Under the pieces are notes generated by a model that made no database searches, was not told where the DNA came from, and was given only the letters and a program-made list of their open reading frames with translations. A program made the translations under genes and the position numbers. Shown here piece by piece: positions 27,640 to 35,425 of a DNA stretch of 64,000 bases; positions within the stretch are counted from its first letter, which is position 1, and every line of letters begins with the position of its first letter. The DNA is taken from assembly GCF_000733755.1 (NCBI RefSeq), contig NZ_JPOF01000003.1, forward strand, positions 372,001 to 436,000, written 5' to 3'. The stretch comes from Lachnoclostridium phytofermentans. Its GTDB lineage: Bacteria > Bacillota > Clostridia > Lachnospirales > Lachnospiraceae.

Positions 27640-28307
27640 AACTTTTTCCTCCCTCCACTTAAGCATAGCACTATAAGTATCATTGCAGGAATTACCATCT
27701 GGTCTGCTCCAAAGATAAGTAAGCTTAGAATGGAACACATGATACCCACAACTCCCATAACACGATTCTCTTTCTTCTTCCACTGCTCTAAAAATAATAC
27801 AACAAACAATGCTGTTAATACAAAATCCAGCCCTTCTGTGTTAAACGTGATAAAATTACCAGCAATACCACCTATTAATGTACCAAATACCCAATATAGA
27901 TAATTTAATAAAGAAATTGCGAAGTAAAAGTACCTCCGCTCCACCCCTTCTGGTGGTTCAACTCCATATGTTATAGAGAATGTTTCATCACATAGTACAT
28001 ATATTAAAAAGTATCGCATCTTGCCGAGCCCACGATACTTACTTAACATAGAAATTCCATAAAATATATGTCTGGCATTTACCATAATACTAAGCAAAAA
28101 TGCCTGTAAGGGCTGAAAAACTGTAGTCAATAAGGCAATTGCAACAAACTGCATACTACCACAAAATGCTACTGCACTCATTAAAACAGACCAGACAGGC
28201 CCATAACCCTTAGTTTTCATTAATACCCCATACGCCATACCTAAAAATAAGAATCCTGTTAATATGGGTATCGTATGAGGAAATGCTTCTTTCAATGCTT
28301 TTTTCAT
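27630..28307 (-). CDS. azlC: Branched-chain amino acid export protein AzlC
   Basis: A 225-residue membrane protein with the AzlC signature: an N-terminal FPHTIPILTGFLFLGMAYG, CGSMQFVAIALL and NARHIFYGISML. It is the larger subunit of the AzlCD exporter and is overlapped by azlD. Upstream lies the acetyltransferase remnant. Confidence 0.92.
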   Translation of the reverse strand: MKKALKEAFPHTIPILTGFLFLGMAYGVLMKTKGYGPVWSVLMSAVAFCGSMQFVAIALLTTVFQPLQAFLLSIMVNARHIFYGISMLSKYRGLGKMRYFLIYVLCDETFSITYGVEPPEGVERRYFYFAISLLNYLYWVFGTLIGGIAGNFITFNTEGLDFVLTALFVVLFLEQWKKKENRVMGVVGIMCSILSLLIFGADQMVIPAMILIVLCLSGGRKKLCI

Positions 28308-28352
28308 AGTGTACCTACTTTAATATAATATTGATATACCGAAGAGACGTTA

Positions 28353-28490
28353 TTAATAATCCTCCACATCAAATTCACGGTTCTTAAAATAATACTTTCT
28401 ATCTTCTTCCGTAATTTGACGAATGACACGACAAGGATTCCCCACTGCGATTGAGTTATCTGGAATATGCTCTGTAACTACACAATTACA
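28353..28490 (-). pseudogene. Sugar O-acetyltransferase (Maa/LacA type), C-terminal remnant
   Basis: The peptide NCVVTEHIPDNSIAVGNPCR followed by VIRQITEEDRKYYF is the last turn and C-terminal tail of the left-handed beta-helix maltose/galactoside O-acetyltransferases. The other 130 or more residues are absent; upstream sequence is unrelated and runs into the TOPRIM-like gene. A frame from GTG at 28547 overlaps that gene's stop but joins unrelated residues. It looks like a native gene destroyed by arrival of the ATPase/TOPRIM pair. Confidence 0.75.
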
Positions 28491-28516
28491 AGCTGAAAAC
28501 TTTATTTTCAGCTTGT
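28488..28516. repeat. 12-base perfect hairpin at the module/remnant junction
   Basis: ACAAGCTGAAAA pairs exactly with TTTTCAGCTTGT over a five-base loop. It sits precisely where acetyltransferase similarity stops. There is no T tail, so a terminator role is weak. Confidence 0.6.
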
Positions 28517-28543
28517 TACGATTCGTGCGCAATAGCACAAACT

Positions 28544-29245
28544 TCACTGTTCCCTCTCCTGCAAGTAAATCCCAAAATTAGAATACCTCTTTAACGAATT
28601 GCAGTCAAGTTTTATGAACTCCCATGTCTCCTCATAATCTCCCTTAACAGCTAAATTGTCTTCTTGAAAAAGTTTCGCAAACTCTCCTGGCTTTTTATAA
28701 AAGCGATTCTCAAATTCCTCTGCCAAACGTTCCTTCTCTTCACGAGTTAAATTAGGATTATTATGAAGGACATGATCCATATTAGAAGAAAAGTAATACA
28801 CATGATAAGGAATCGTTCTCCATACCTTCTCTATTGATAACATTCTTTCAATAACATCTGACTTTTGTTCGTTACGCTCTTTTATATTCTGTGGATCTGG
28901 CGTTAAGATTTCTTCTGACTCGTATTTCGTATGTGGTGCCCCCTCCTCCACCTTAGTCTCCTTTTTTATATGCTCCTCTGATATAAATGCACCATCTGTA
29001 TCGATAATATGGACAACCTCATAAAAATCTTTTGGTTTAAAGATACTTCCACTAAAGTTTTTAACAATGCCACCAATTCGCTCACTAATATTACTTGCAT
29101 TAGTCCCATATCTTGACGTAATATCTCCATGAGTTAAGACAAAGTGAACCGATGCCCCCTCAAGGAGCTCACTAAGACAGATAGAGAGACTAGTCTTATC
29201 ATGAATTCCCTCCACAATAAATAATATAATTTTTCTACTTTCCAT
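28544..29245 (-). CDS. TOPRIM-like (RloB/AbiLii-like) protein of ATPase pair
   Basis: A 233-residue protein. The N-terminal strand IILFIVEGIHDKTSLSICLS places a Glu after a hydrophobic strand, and VVHIIDTDGAFI supplies a D-x-D motif. Together these fit the TOPRIM nuclease fold as in OLD-family and RloB/AbiLii partners. The middle is highly charged. The start at 29245 (MESRKIILF) overlaps the ATPase gene by 11 bases, so translation is coupled. Role by analogy: the nuclease or effector half of an abortive-infection or anti-phage module. The fold call is from motifs only. Confidence 0.6.
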   Translation of the reverse strand: MESRKIILFIVEGIHDKTSLSICLSELLEGASVHFVLTHGDITSRYGTNASNISERIGGIVKNFSGSIFKPKDFYEVVHIIDTDGAFISEEHIKKETKVEEGAPHTKYESEEILTPDPQNIKERNEQKSDVIERMLSIEKVWRTIPYHVYYFSSNMDHVLHNNPNLTREEKERLAEEFENRFYKKPGEFAKLFQEDNLAVKGDYEETWEFIKLDCNSLKRYSNFGIYLQEREQ

Positions 29246-30809
29246 CGTTATCACCTGCCATCTTCAATGCTCTTCTTATGACATAAGGATTGGTCATCTC
29301 ATAGATACACTCCTTCTGTCCTCCAAGAATAATATCATGATAGTAAAAGTCTCTTAAATTCTGATTCGTTCTCACATTTTGAAGGCGCAGATATCGATGA
29401 TTTTCATTGGTTGTGGTAAAAAGTATATTTTTCTTATTTAATACTTCAAGTGGCCGTAAATTATGAGAAGTAAAGAGGAGTTGTCCTTGACCAGACTCTT
29501 CAAAAATTTGCAGTAGCTCTCCAAGTAAAAACTCAAAAATCCCACTGTCAAGCTCGTCAATCGCTACAGTAACTGATGAATCCTTATAAGCAAGTATCAC
29601 CGCATAGAGAATAGAAATTAGCTTTTTGATGCCATCGGATTCGTATTGAAGTAAGATTTCATGTTCTCCCCGTCTTGCATATAATTGAGTCTCGATTAGA
29701 TCTTCTCCATTCTCTCCTTTCTGTTCTTCTAATTCCACCAAACGAATACTAAGGCCTGGCACTAATTCTCCAAGAACTACATTTACTAGCTCTATCTTTT
29801 GTTGGATCATAGGTGTAAATTCTTTCGGAAGTAAGGATGTTCCGTTCAGTTTTAAACTACCATATAACATCGATACTGTTTTTTTATCATCTAAGACAAA
29901 AGAAAAAGGTAATGCAATATTCGCATTGATAACACCGCTCTGGACATTGCTGATAATATGAAGTTGATAGGTTGCATAGTAATTGAGCTGACAGATTATT
30001 TTTAGAAGATCAGAGTTACTTACTTCCGATATCATAGTTAACATATCTTTTGAAAAAAGATATGAAATCCCATTCTGATGTGCCCTAGTTAATAATTCTT
30101 CAAGATGATATTCCTTCTTATCTCTGAATAGGTCTGATAAAAGATTCTTCGGTGAAACTTTTATACTAAGCATCCCGTTCTCATTTTCATATTCTTTTTT
30201 TACAAAAACCTTTACAGTCTTTGATTTTTCATAACGGTTCGATTGAAGTTTTGATATACTTAGTATTTCACTGGTTATTGTAACACTTCTCTCCACTTGA
30301 GTATCTCGTTTTGCTTCCAACTTAGAGTTCACTTTAAGATTTGATTTAAGGTCAATTCGAGTTCTCTTTTGATCCTCAGATAATTCTTCTTGATCCTCAG
30401 CTAGTTCTTTTCGACACTTAGCTAATTCTTCTTGATCCTTATCCAAGAACTTTCTTTGGATTATGTCCACCTCTTTTGAAAAAGTCACTTCATAGACTAC
30501 CTTGTACTTTTCCTGTTCTTCCGTTACCACGCTAAACTCAAACGAGCAGACTGCTGCCTGCTCGCCGCATGTAATCATATTACTAAAATTCATTGGTAAT
30601 GCAGTACCACTCATCAATCCTTTTAACAAAGATAATGCACATATAAGTGTTGTTTTTCCAGAACCATTCTGACCATATACTCCGAGAACATCCGCTTTTC
30701 TCTCATAGATATCTTCCCAAAGATTACAAGTAAACCGAATATTTCCCATTCTGACATTCTTTAAGTTCTGTATCGTTATCTTTTGTAATCGAATCATTGA
30801 TTTTGCCAT
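29235..30809 (-). CDS. AAA15/ABC-type ATPase of candidate defence pair
   Basis: A 524-residue SMC/OLD-like ATPase. It opens with LQKITIQNLKNVRMGNIRF; Walker A is GQNGSGKTT at residues 46-54; Walker B is VTVAIDELDSG near 410-420, followed by LLFTSHNLRPLEV (H-loop). A charged insert near residues 122-150 is a heptad repeat (DQEELAK, DQEELSE) encoded by 21-base tandem repeats at 30370-30438. Such ATPases pair with TOPRIM-like or HNH effectors in AbiL, RloAB, Septu and related systems. GAGAGGG lies seven bases before the start. Confidence 0.8.
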   Translation of the reverse strand: MAKSMIRLQKITIQNLKNVRMGNIRFTCNLWEDIYERKADVLGVYGQNGSGKTTLICALSLLKGLMSGTALPMNFSNMITCGEQAAVCSFEFSVVTEEQEKYKVVYEVTFSKEVDIIQRKFLDKDQEELAKCRKELAEDQEELSEDQKRTRIDLKSNLKVNSKLEAKRDTQVERSVTITSEILSISKLQSNRYEKSKTVKVFVKKEYENENGMLSIKVSPKNLLSDLFRDKKEYHLEELLTRAHQNGISYLFSKDMLTMISEVSNSDLLKIICQLNYYATYQLHIISNVQSGVINANIALPFSFVLDDKKTVSMLYGSLKLNGTSLLPKEFTPMIQQKIELVNVVLGELVPGLSIRLVELEEQKGENGEDLIETQLYARRGEHEILLQYESDGIKKLISILYAVILAYKDSSVTVAIDELDSGIFEFLLGELLQIFEESGQGQLLFTSHNLRPLEVLNKKNILFTTTNENHRYLRLQNVRTNQNLRDFYYHDIILGGQKECIYEMTNPYVIRRALKMAGDNDGK

Positions 30810-30847
30810 ACTGCATCCCTCTCGTTATTTTTATCGCTAATGGTATG

Positions 30848-32365
30848 TTAACTATTTAATACGATTTTATTCACACTATTTACGAGGGCTAGTGCACTTG
30901 CTTTCATAACATCTCTTTCAATTGCTTTACCAAAATAAAATTTTCCGTCATATTGGATTTGAACAACTACCTTTCCTAAGGACTCTTTTTCTGCACCGAT
31001 ATTTTGAATTCGATAATCAATCAGATGAATTGGCATATCTACCGCTTTTAGTATTGCTGCATATAATGCCGATATTGCACCATTTCCAGCCTCACTCACT
31101 ACAGCTTCCTGATGATTTCGAACTAATTTCACTGTTGCTGACGGTAGATTCATATTGACATTCATTTGAAAATCTTCTAACATCCACAGCTTTTTTTCAC
31201 CATTCTTTTGAACTCTATCATCCCCATCCAGTAAATCGATGACGTCATTATCATAAACTTCTTTTTTCTCGTCCGCTATGTTTAGGAACTTGGCATGAAT
31301 ATCATTTAATACATCAGGTGCAATTTCATATCCAAGCTTTTTCGAGATATATTCAAATGCATGTTTTCCAGAACGAGCGGTAAGTACAATATCCATAGGA
31401 GGGGCACCGATATCAGAAGGTTCGAAAATTTCATACACATCCTTAGACTTAAGTAAACCATCCTGATGGATTCCAGAAGAATGTGCAAAGGCATTTTCCC
31501 CTACAAGTGCCTTATTTACTTGAACATCAAGACCCATTGTTCGGCTTACAATTCGGGAGGTTTCATAAATTGCTGAATGATTAATATCAGTGTATCCGTC
31601 ATAATATTCCGGATGAAGTTTAATCCCCATAACCACCTCTTCTAATGAGGTATTCCCTGCTCTTTCTCCTATTCCGTTAATGGTACATTCTACTTTATTC
31701 GCACCATTTCGTACAGCAGCTAAGGTATTTGCAGTTGCAAGACCTGAATCATTATGGCAATGGACACTTAATAATACATGTGGAGCCACATTCTGAAGAC
31801 GTTCATAGATTTGATGGATTAAACCACCAAACAACTCAGGAACCGCAAATCCTACCGTATCCGGTATGTTTACACAAGTAGCGCCCGCTTTTACTACTGC
31901 CTCAATTGTCTTCCACATATACTCTAAATCGGAACGGCTCGCGTCCTCAAGAGAGTATTCCACCTGCGAAGTATAGCGTTTAGCATAGGCTACCGCATCC
32001 ACACCCATCTGTAAGATATCTTCTGGATTCTTATTGAATTTTTTAGTGATATGAACGTTGGAAGAACCTAACACAATATGAATCATAGGATTTACAGCTT
32101 CCTTTAAACTTTCATACATGCGATCAATATCAGATTTTACAGCCCTTCCTAACGCAACTACGGAAGAATCCTTTATCTGCCTGCTAATTGCTCTTACTGC
32201 TTCAAAATCTCCTTGGGAGGAGGAAGGAAATCCTGCCTCCATATAGTCTACCTTTAGTTTCTCTAACTGTCTCGCGATATACATCTTTTCATCAAAATTA
32301 AGTTTTGCTCCCGGTACCTGTTCTCCATCTCGTAAGGTAGTGTCAAATACATAAATTTTTCTCAT
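30848..32365 (-). CDS. leuA: 2-isopropylmalate synthase
   Basis: A 505-residue enzyme condensing acetyl-CoA with 2-oxoisovalerate in leucine synthesis. The catalytic domain has FDTTLRDGEQVPGA (residues 6-19), VHCHNDSGLATAN and NGIGERAGNTSLEEVV. The C-terminal 125 residues form the LeuA allosteric domain for leucine feedback. No leuBCD neighbours are visible. A tandem T-box leader precedes it, with specifier codon CTC (Leu), so transcription rises when leucyl-tRNA is uncharged. Confidence 0.95.
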   Translation of the reverse strand: MRKIYVFDTTLRDGEQVPGAKLNFDEKMYIARQLEKLKVDYMEAGFPSSSQGDFEAVRAISRQIKDSSVVALGRAVKSDIDRMYESLKEAVNPMIHIVLGSSNVHITKKFNKNPEDILQMGVDAVAYAKRYTSQVEYSLEDASRSDLEYMWKTIEAVVKAGATCVNIPDTVGFAVPELFGGLIHQIYERLQNVAPHVLLSVHCHNDSGLATANTLAAVRNGANKVECTINGIGERAGNTSLEEVVMGIKLHPEYYDGYTDINHSAIYETSRIVSRTMGLDVQVNKALVGENAFAHSSGIHQDGLLKSKDVYEIFEPSDIGAPPMDIVLTARSGKHAFEYISKKLGYEIAPDVLNDIHAKFLNIADEKKEVYDNDVIDLLDGDDRVQKNGEKKLWMLEDFQMNVNMNLPSATVKLVRNHQEAVVSEAGNGAISALYAAILKAVDMPIHLIDYRIQNIGAEKESLGKVVVQIQYDGKFYFGKAIERDVMKASALALVNSVNKIVLNS

Positions 32366-32440
32366 CGTTACCCCTTTCCTGCGCTCTAACGCATCGAAAC
32401 ATTCGTGCTATCCTATAGCATGCCTATCGTCTTCTTAGGC

Positions 32441-32639
32441 GTAAAAAATCCCCCAATCGTCTTGTAATCCAAGAGACGAATTGGGGGATTTCCGCGGTAC
32501 CACTCTTCTTCATGCCAAAAGCATGCGCTTTATCGATACAGTCTATAAAAAATTTGCTTCGCTATTCTAGGCTTACCAAATCTTAAACTTGGAGGGCGAA
32601 GACACCTATTGCATCGAACCAGCAGAGAAACTTCCTACT
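32441..32639 (-). promoter_or_regulatory. T-box leader 2 (proximal) of leuA
   Basis: On the minus strand the T-box sequence AGAGTGGTACCGCGG (32492-32506) precedes a long terminator, AAATCCCCCAAT... paired with ATTGGGGGATTT and a T run. Stem I is short and divergent. The specifier region GGTGTCTTCGCC aligns with the distal leader's GGTGAACTCGCC, so the specifier is either TTC (Phe) or, with a one-base shift, CTT (Leu). Confidence 0.75.
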
Positions 32640-32893
32640 GTATAAAAAAACTTCTGTCTCCAAAGAGACAGAAGTTACTCTGCTATACCACTCTTACGTG
32701 TTTGTTCGATACATCTTTTATGATCTATATCTATCCCCTGTAACGGTGGGCTTCCGTCTTAACCTACTATAACTTTTCAGTCAGCTACTCCAAGGCGAGT
32801 TCACCCTACTTAGATTCTTGCTTCGCACCAACCAGCAAGTCTCTGAAAATCCTCCTACGGTTACTATTCCTTTTCAAAGTATTTATCATATAA
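32640..32893 (-). promoter_or_regulatory. T-box leader 1 (distal) of leuA, Leu specifier CTC
   Basis: Stem I starts near GAATAGTAACCG, with the AGAGA and GCTGGTTGGTGCGAAGC elements. The specifier loop GTGAACTCGCC gives CTC (32797-32799, leucine). The T-box sequence is AAGAGTGGTATAGCA (a weaker match) and the terminator AACTTCTGTCTC / GAGACAGAAGTT with seven T follows at 32643-32676. Confidence 0.85.
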
Positions 32894-32951
32894 ATTTTCA
32901 TTATTCTACCAAAGTTTTTTCACTCTGTCAAGATAAATCGCTAAATTATTT

Positions 32952-33446
32952 TTATAATTTTTTTATGAAAGATTCTGCTAATGAGCCGTCCTCAGTCTCA
33001 TAAATCTTCTGAGAAAAAAATCCATGATTCGTCAATATTTTCTTCGATGCAAGGTTATTTGGTTCTACTATAGCTGTCACTTGTTTGATTGTTTTTGGTT
33101 CCTTGATTTTCTCTAACAAAACATCAACGATACCGCTTCCATATCCAACACCCCAATACTCAGGGAAAAGCATATATTCAATTTCAGCTTCCATATCATC
33201 CTCATTTAATATCGCGGCACCCAATCCAATATACTCGTTCGTCGTTTTTAGAAATACTTTGAAGTATCCGTAGGCAGCTTGTTCCTGATTCATTTTAAGC
33301 ATATACCCGTACAAATACTTAGCTTCTTCCTGCGTGAATACTCTGCCATAATTCATCTGCATTGCCATTTCATTGGAAACGAGCATCCAATATGCTGAAA
33401 AATCCTCCCAAGAAGCATACTTTTCAAGTATTAACATATCCTTCAT
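32952..33446 (-). CDS. GNAT-family N-acetyltransferase (RimJ/RimL-like)
   Basis: A 164-residue GNAT protein with the acetyl-CoA loop VGYGSGIVDVLLEKI after the strand EAEIEYMLFPEYWG, and the late ASKKILTNHGFFSQKIYE. It resembles the RimJ/RimL subgroup that acetylates protein N-termini or small amines; the target is unknown. It starts 12 bases after the trpB2 stop and is probably cotranscribed with it. AGGTGA is the ribosome site. Confidence 0.85.
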   Translation of the reverse strand: MKDMLILEKYASWEDFSAYWMLVSNEMAMQMNYGRVFTQEEAKYLYGYMLKMNQEQAAYGYFKVFLKTTNEYIGLGAAILNEDDMEAEIEYMLFPEYWGVGYGSGIVDVLLEKIKEPKTIKQVTAIVEPNNLASKKILTNHGFFSQKIYETEDGSLAESFIKKL

Positions 33447-33458
33447 GTAATCACCTTT

Positions 33459-34835
33459 TTATTCTGGTTGTTTTGGAATACCATCAAATCCTTGCTGTAA
33501 GTCAGCATCAGTCGGAATATAATCCGTCATCTCTCCATTATGAAAACGTTCGTAAGCAACCATATCAAAGTATCCAGTACCAGTTAAACCAAATACAATC
33601 GTCTTTTCTTCCCCTGTTTCCTTACATTTTAATGCTTCATCGATTGCTACACGAATTGCATGGCTACTCTCAGGTGCAGGTAAGATACCTTCAATCCTAG
33701 CAAATTGTTCTGCTGCCTCAAACACTGCAGTCTGCTCCACTGCACGAGCTTCCATCAATCCATCCTCGTAAAGCTGAGATAATACAGAGCTCATACCATG
33801 ATAACGAAGCCCTCCTGCATGATTTGCTGATGGAATGAAGTTACTTCCTAACGTATACATCTTAGCAAGCGGACAAACCATACCAGTATCACAGAAATCA
33901 TATGCATATTTACCTCTTGTTAAACTTGGGCAGGATGCCGGTTCCACAGCAATAAATTGATACTTCTTTTCGCCACGTAATACTTCTCCCATAAAAGGTG
34001 AGATAAGACCACCTAAATTCGATCCGCCACCTGCACACCCTATGATAATATCTGGCGTAATTCCATATTTATCAAGAGCTGCCTTTGTTTCTAGCCCAAT
34101 GATGGATTGGTGCAATAATACTTGTGATAATACACTTCCAAGCACATAACGATAACCTGGTGTTGAAACTGCAGTTTCCACCGCTTCTGAAATTGCACAA
34201 CCTAAACTTCCTGTAGTCCCAGGATGTGCTTCTAGAATTCTTTTCCCGACTTCCGTAAATAACGAAGGAGACGGGGTAACCGAAGCACCATAAGTTCTCA
34301 TTACTTCTCTTCGGAAAGGTTTCTGTTCATAAGATACCTTAACCATAAATACTTTACAGTCTAAGTCAAAATAGGAACAAGCCATCGAAAGGGCAGTTCC
34401 CCACTGACCGGCACCTGTTTCCGTTGTAACACCATGTAACCCTTGTTTCTTTGCATAATAAGCTTGTGCAATTGCAGAGTTTAATTTGTGACTGCCACTG
34501 GTATTATTTCCTTCAAATTTATAATAAATCTTAGCTGGAGTCTGTAACTTTTCCTCCAAACAATATGCTCGTACCAACGGTGCTGGGCGATACATCTTAT
34601 AAAAATTTAATATCTCTTCTGGAATCTCAATATAAGCATTGGTGTCATCCAGCTCCTGTACTACTAATTCATCACAAAACACCTGCTTTAATTCATCAAA
34701 TGTCATCGGTTTTAACGTTCCTGGATTTAATAGTGGCGCTGGCTTATTCTTCATGTCAGCACGTACATTATACCACTTTGTTGGCATCTCGCTCTCTTCA
34801 AGATAGATTTTGTAAGGTATTTCTTGCTTTTTCAT
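33459..34835 (-). CDS. trpB: Tryptophan synthase beta chain, TrpB2 type
   Basis: A 458-residue PLP enzyme of the TrpB2 branch, longer than classical TrpB. The PLP lysine is in EGNNTSGSHKLNSAIAQA; TETGAGQWGTALS and GCAGGGSNLGGL bind the cofactor; a C-terminal PAPESSHAI segment is also typical. It condenses indole with serine. No trpA is nearby, as is common for TrpB2. The start at 34835 (MKKQEIPYKI) follows AAAGGAGAAAGG. A tryptophan-specific T-box precedes it. Confidence 0.93.
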   Translation of the reverse strand: MKKQEIPYKIYLEESEMPTKWYNVRADMKNKPAPLLNPGTLKPMTFDELKQVFCDELVVQELDDTNAYIEIPEEILNFYKMYRPAPLVRAYCLEEKLQTPAKIYYKFEGNNTSGSHKLNSAIAQAYYAKKQGLHGVTTETGAGQWGTALSMACSYFDLDCKVFMVKVSYEQKPFRREVMRTYGASVTPSPSLFTEVGKRILEAHPGTTGSLGCAISEAVETAVSTPGYRYVLGSVLSQVLLHQSIIGLETKAALDKYGITPDIIIGCAGGGSNLGGLISPFMGEVLRGEKKYQFIAVEPASCPSLTRGKYAYDFCDTGMVCPLAKMYTLGSNFIPSANHAGGLRYHGMSSVLSQLYEDGLMEARAVEQTAVFEAAEQFARIEGILPAPESSHAIRVAIDEALKCKETGEEKTIVFGLTGTGYFDMVAYERFHNGEMTDYIPTDADLQQGFDGIPKQPE

Positions 34836-34880
34836 AATCCTTTCTCCTTTCAATTATGTAATTTTTGAGACATAACATTT

Positions 34881-35150
34881 GGGAAAAGGTATAAAAAAAA
34901 TACCCTTATCCCATACAAAAAAATCTGCAGGGACAAAAGTATCGAACTTCTGCGGTGCCACCCGGCTTGACGTTATACGTCCACTCTATGCATACAACCA
35001 TATGCTTCTCTTTGATAACGGAGGATTTCTCCGGCTAACCTACTAATTTTCAGTTTGCCCTCCAAAGCCCATTCCTCTTAGCCTTTACCTGCCACAATCT
35101 CACCACCTGTGGCTCTCTTTAAAGAAAGTTTCTAAGAGTACTTACTCTTT
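34881..35150 (-). promoter_or_regulatory. Tryptophan T-box leader of trpB2
   Basis: On the minus strand the stem I specifier loop GAGGAATGGGC presents TGG (35069-35071, Trp). The T-box sequence GGGTGGCACCGCAG is at 34950-34963, and the terminator GGGATAAGGGTA paired with TACCTTTTCCC is at 34881-34912. Transcription of trpB2 should therefore depend on uncharged tRNA-Trp. Confidence 0.9.
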
Positions 35151-35311
35151 GTCAACGGTTTTTAATTAACTTACCACAATATTCCATTTTAGTCAATAGT
35201 ATTTTTGCTCTAGAGTTTAAATGTAATTTTATAGGTCAAGAAACTCTTAGAATTTTTTTATTGGTAACCCTTAATGATTATTATATTGGTATATCTTTCC
35301 TCTCTTTTTTA

Positions 35312-35362
35312 GTTGCATACGCAACCATTTTGTGTTATTATCCATATTGTTGCGCATGCAAC
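35312..35362 (+). promoter_or_regulatory. Promoter with two GTTGC-N4-GCAAC operators
   Basis: GTTGCATACGCAAC (35312-35325) and GTTGCGCATGCAAC (35349-35362) are two copies of the palindrome GTTGC-N4-GCAAC, 37 bases apart. A promoter TTGCAT, 17 bases, TATTAT (35313-35341) has its -35 inside the first copy, and the expected start site falls in the second. This is an ideal arrangement for repression by the MarR protein encoded downstream. Confidence 0.75.
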
Positions 35363-35425
35363 TAATTATCTGTAGCGTAATTAACTATAGATTGTGAAAC
35401 TAATTTATAAAGGAGAAACTAAAAA

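Noticed and set aside
28353-28547. The 64-codon frame considered as a functional third gene of the ATPase pair
   Set aside because: Its second half is clearly the tail of an O-acetyltransferase, while its first half is junction sequence through a hairpin.
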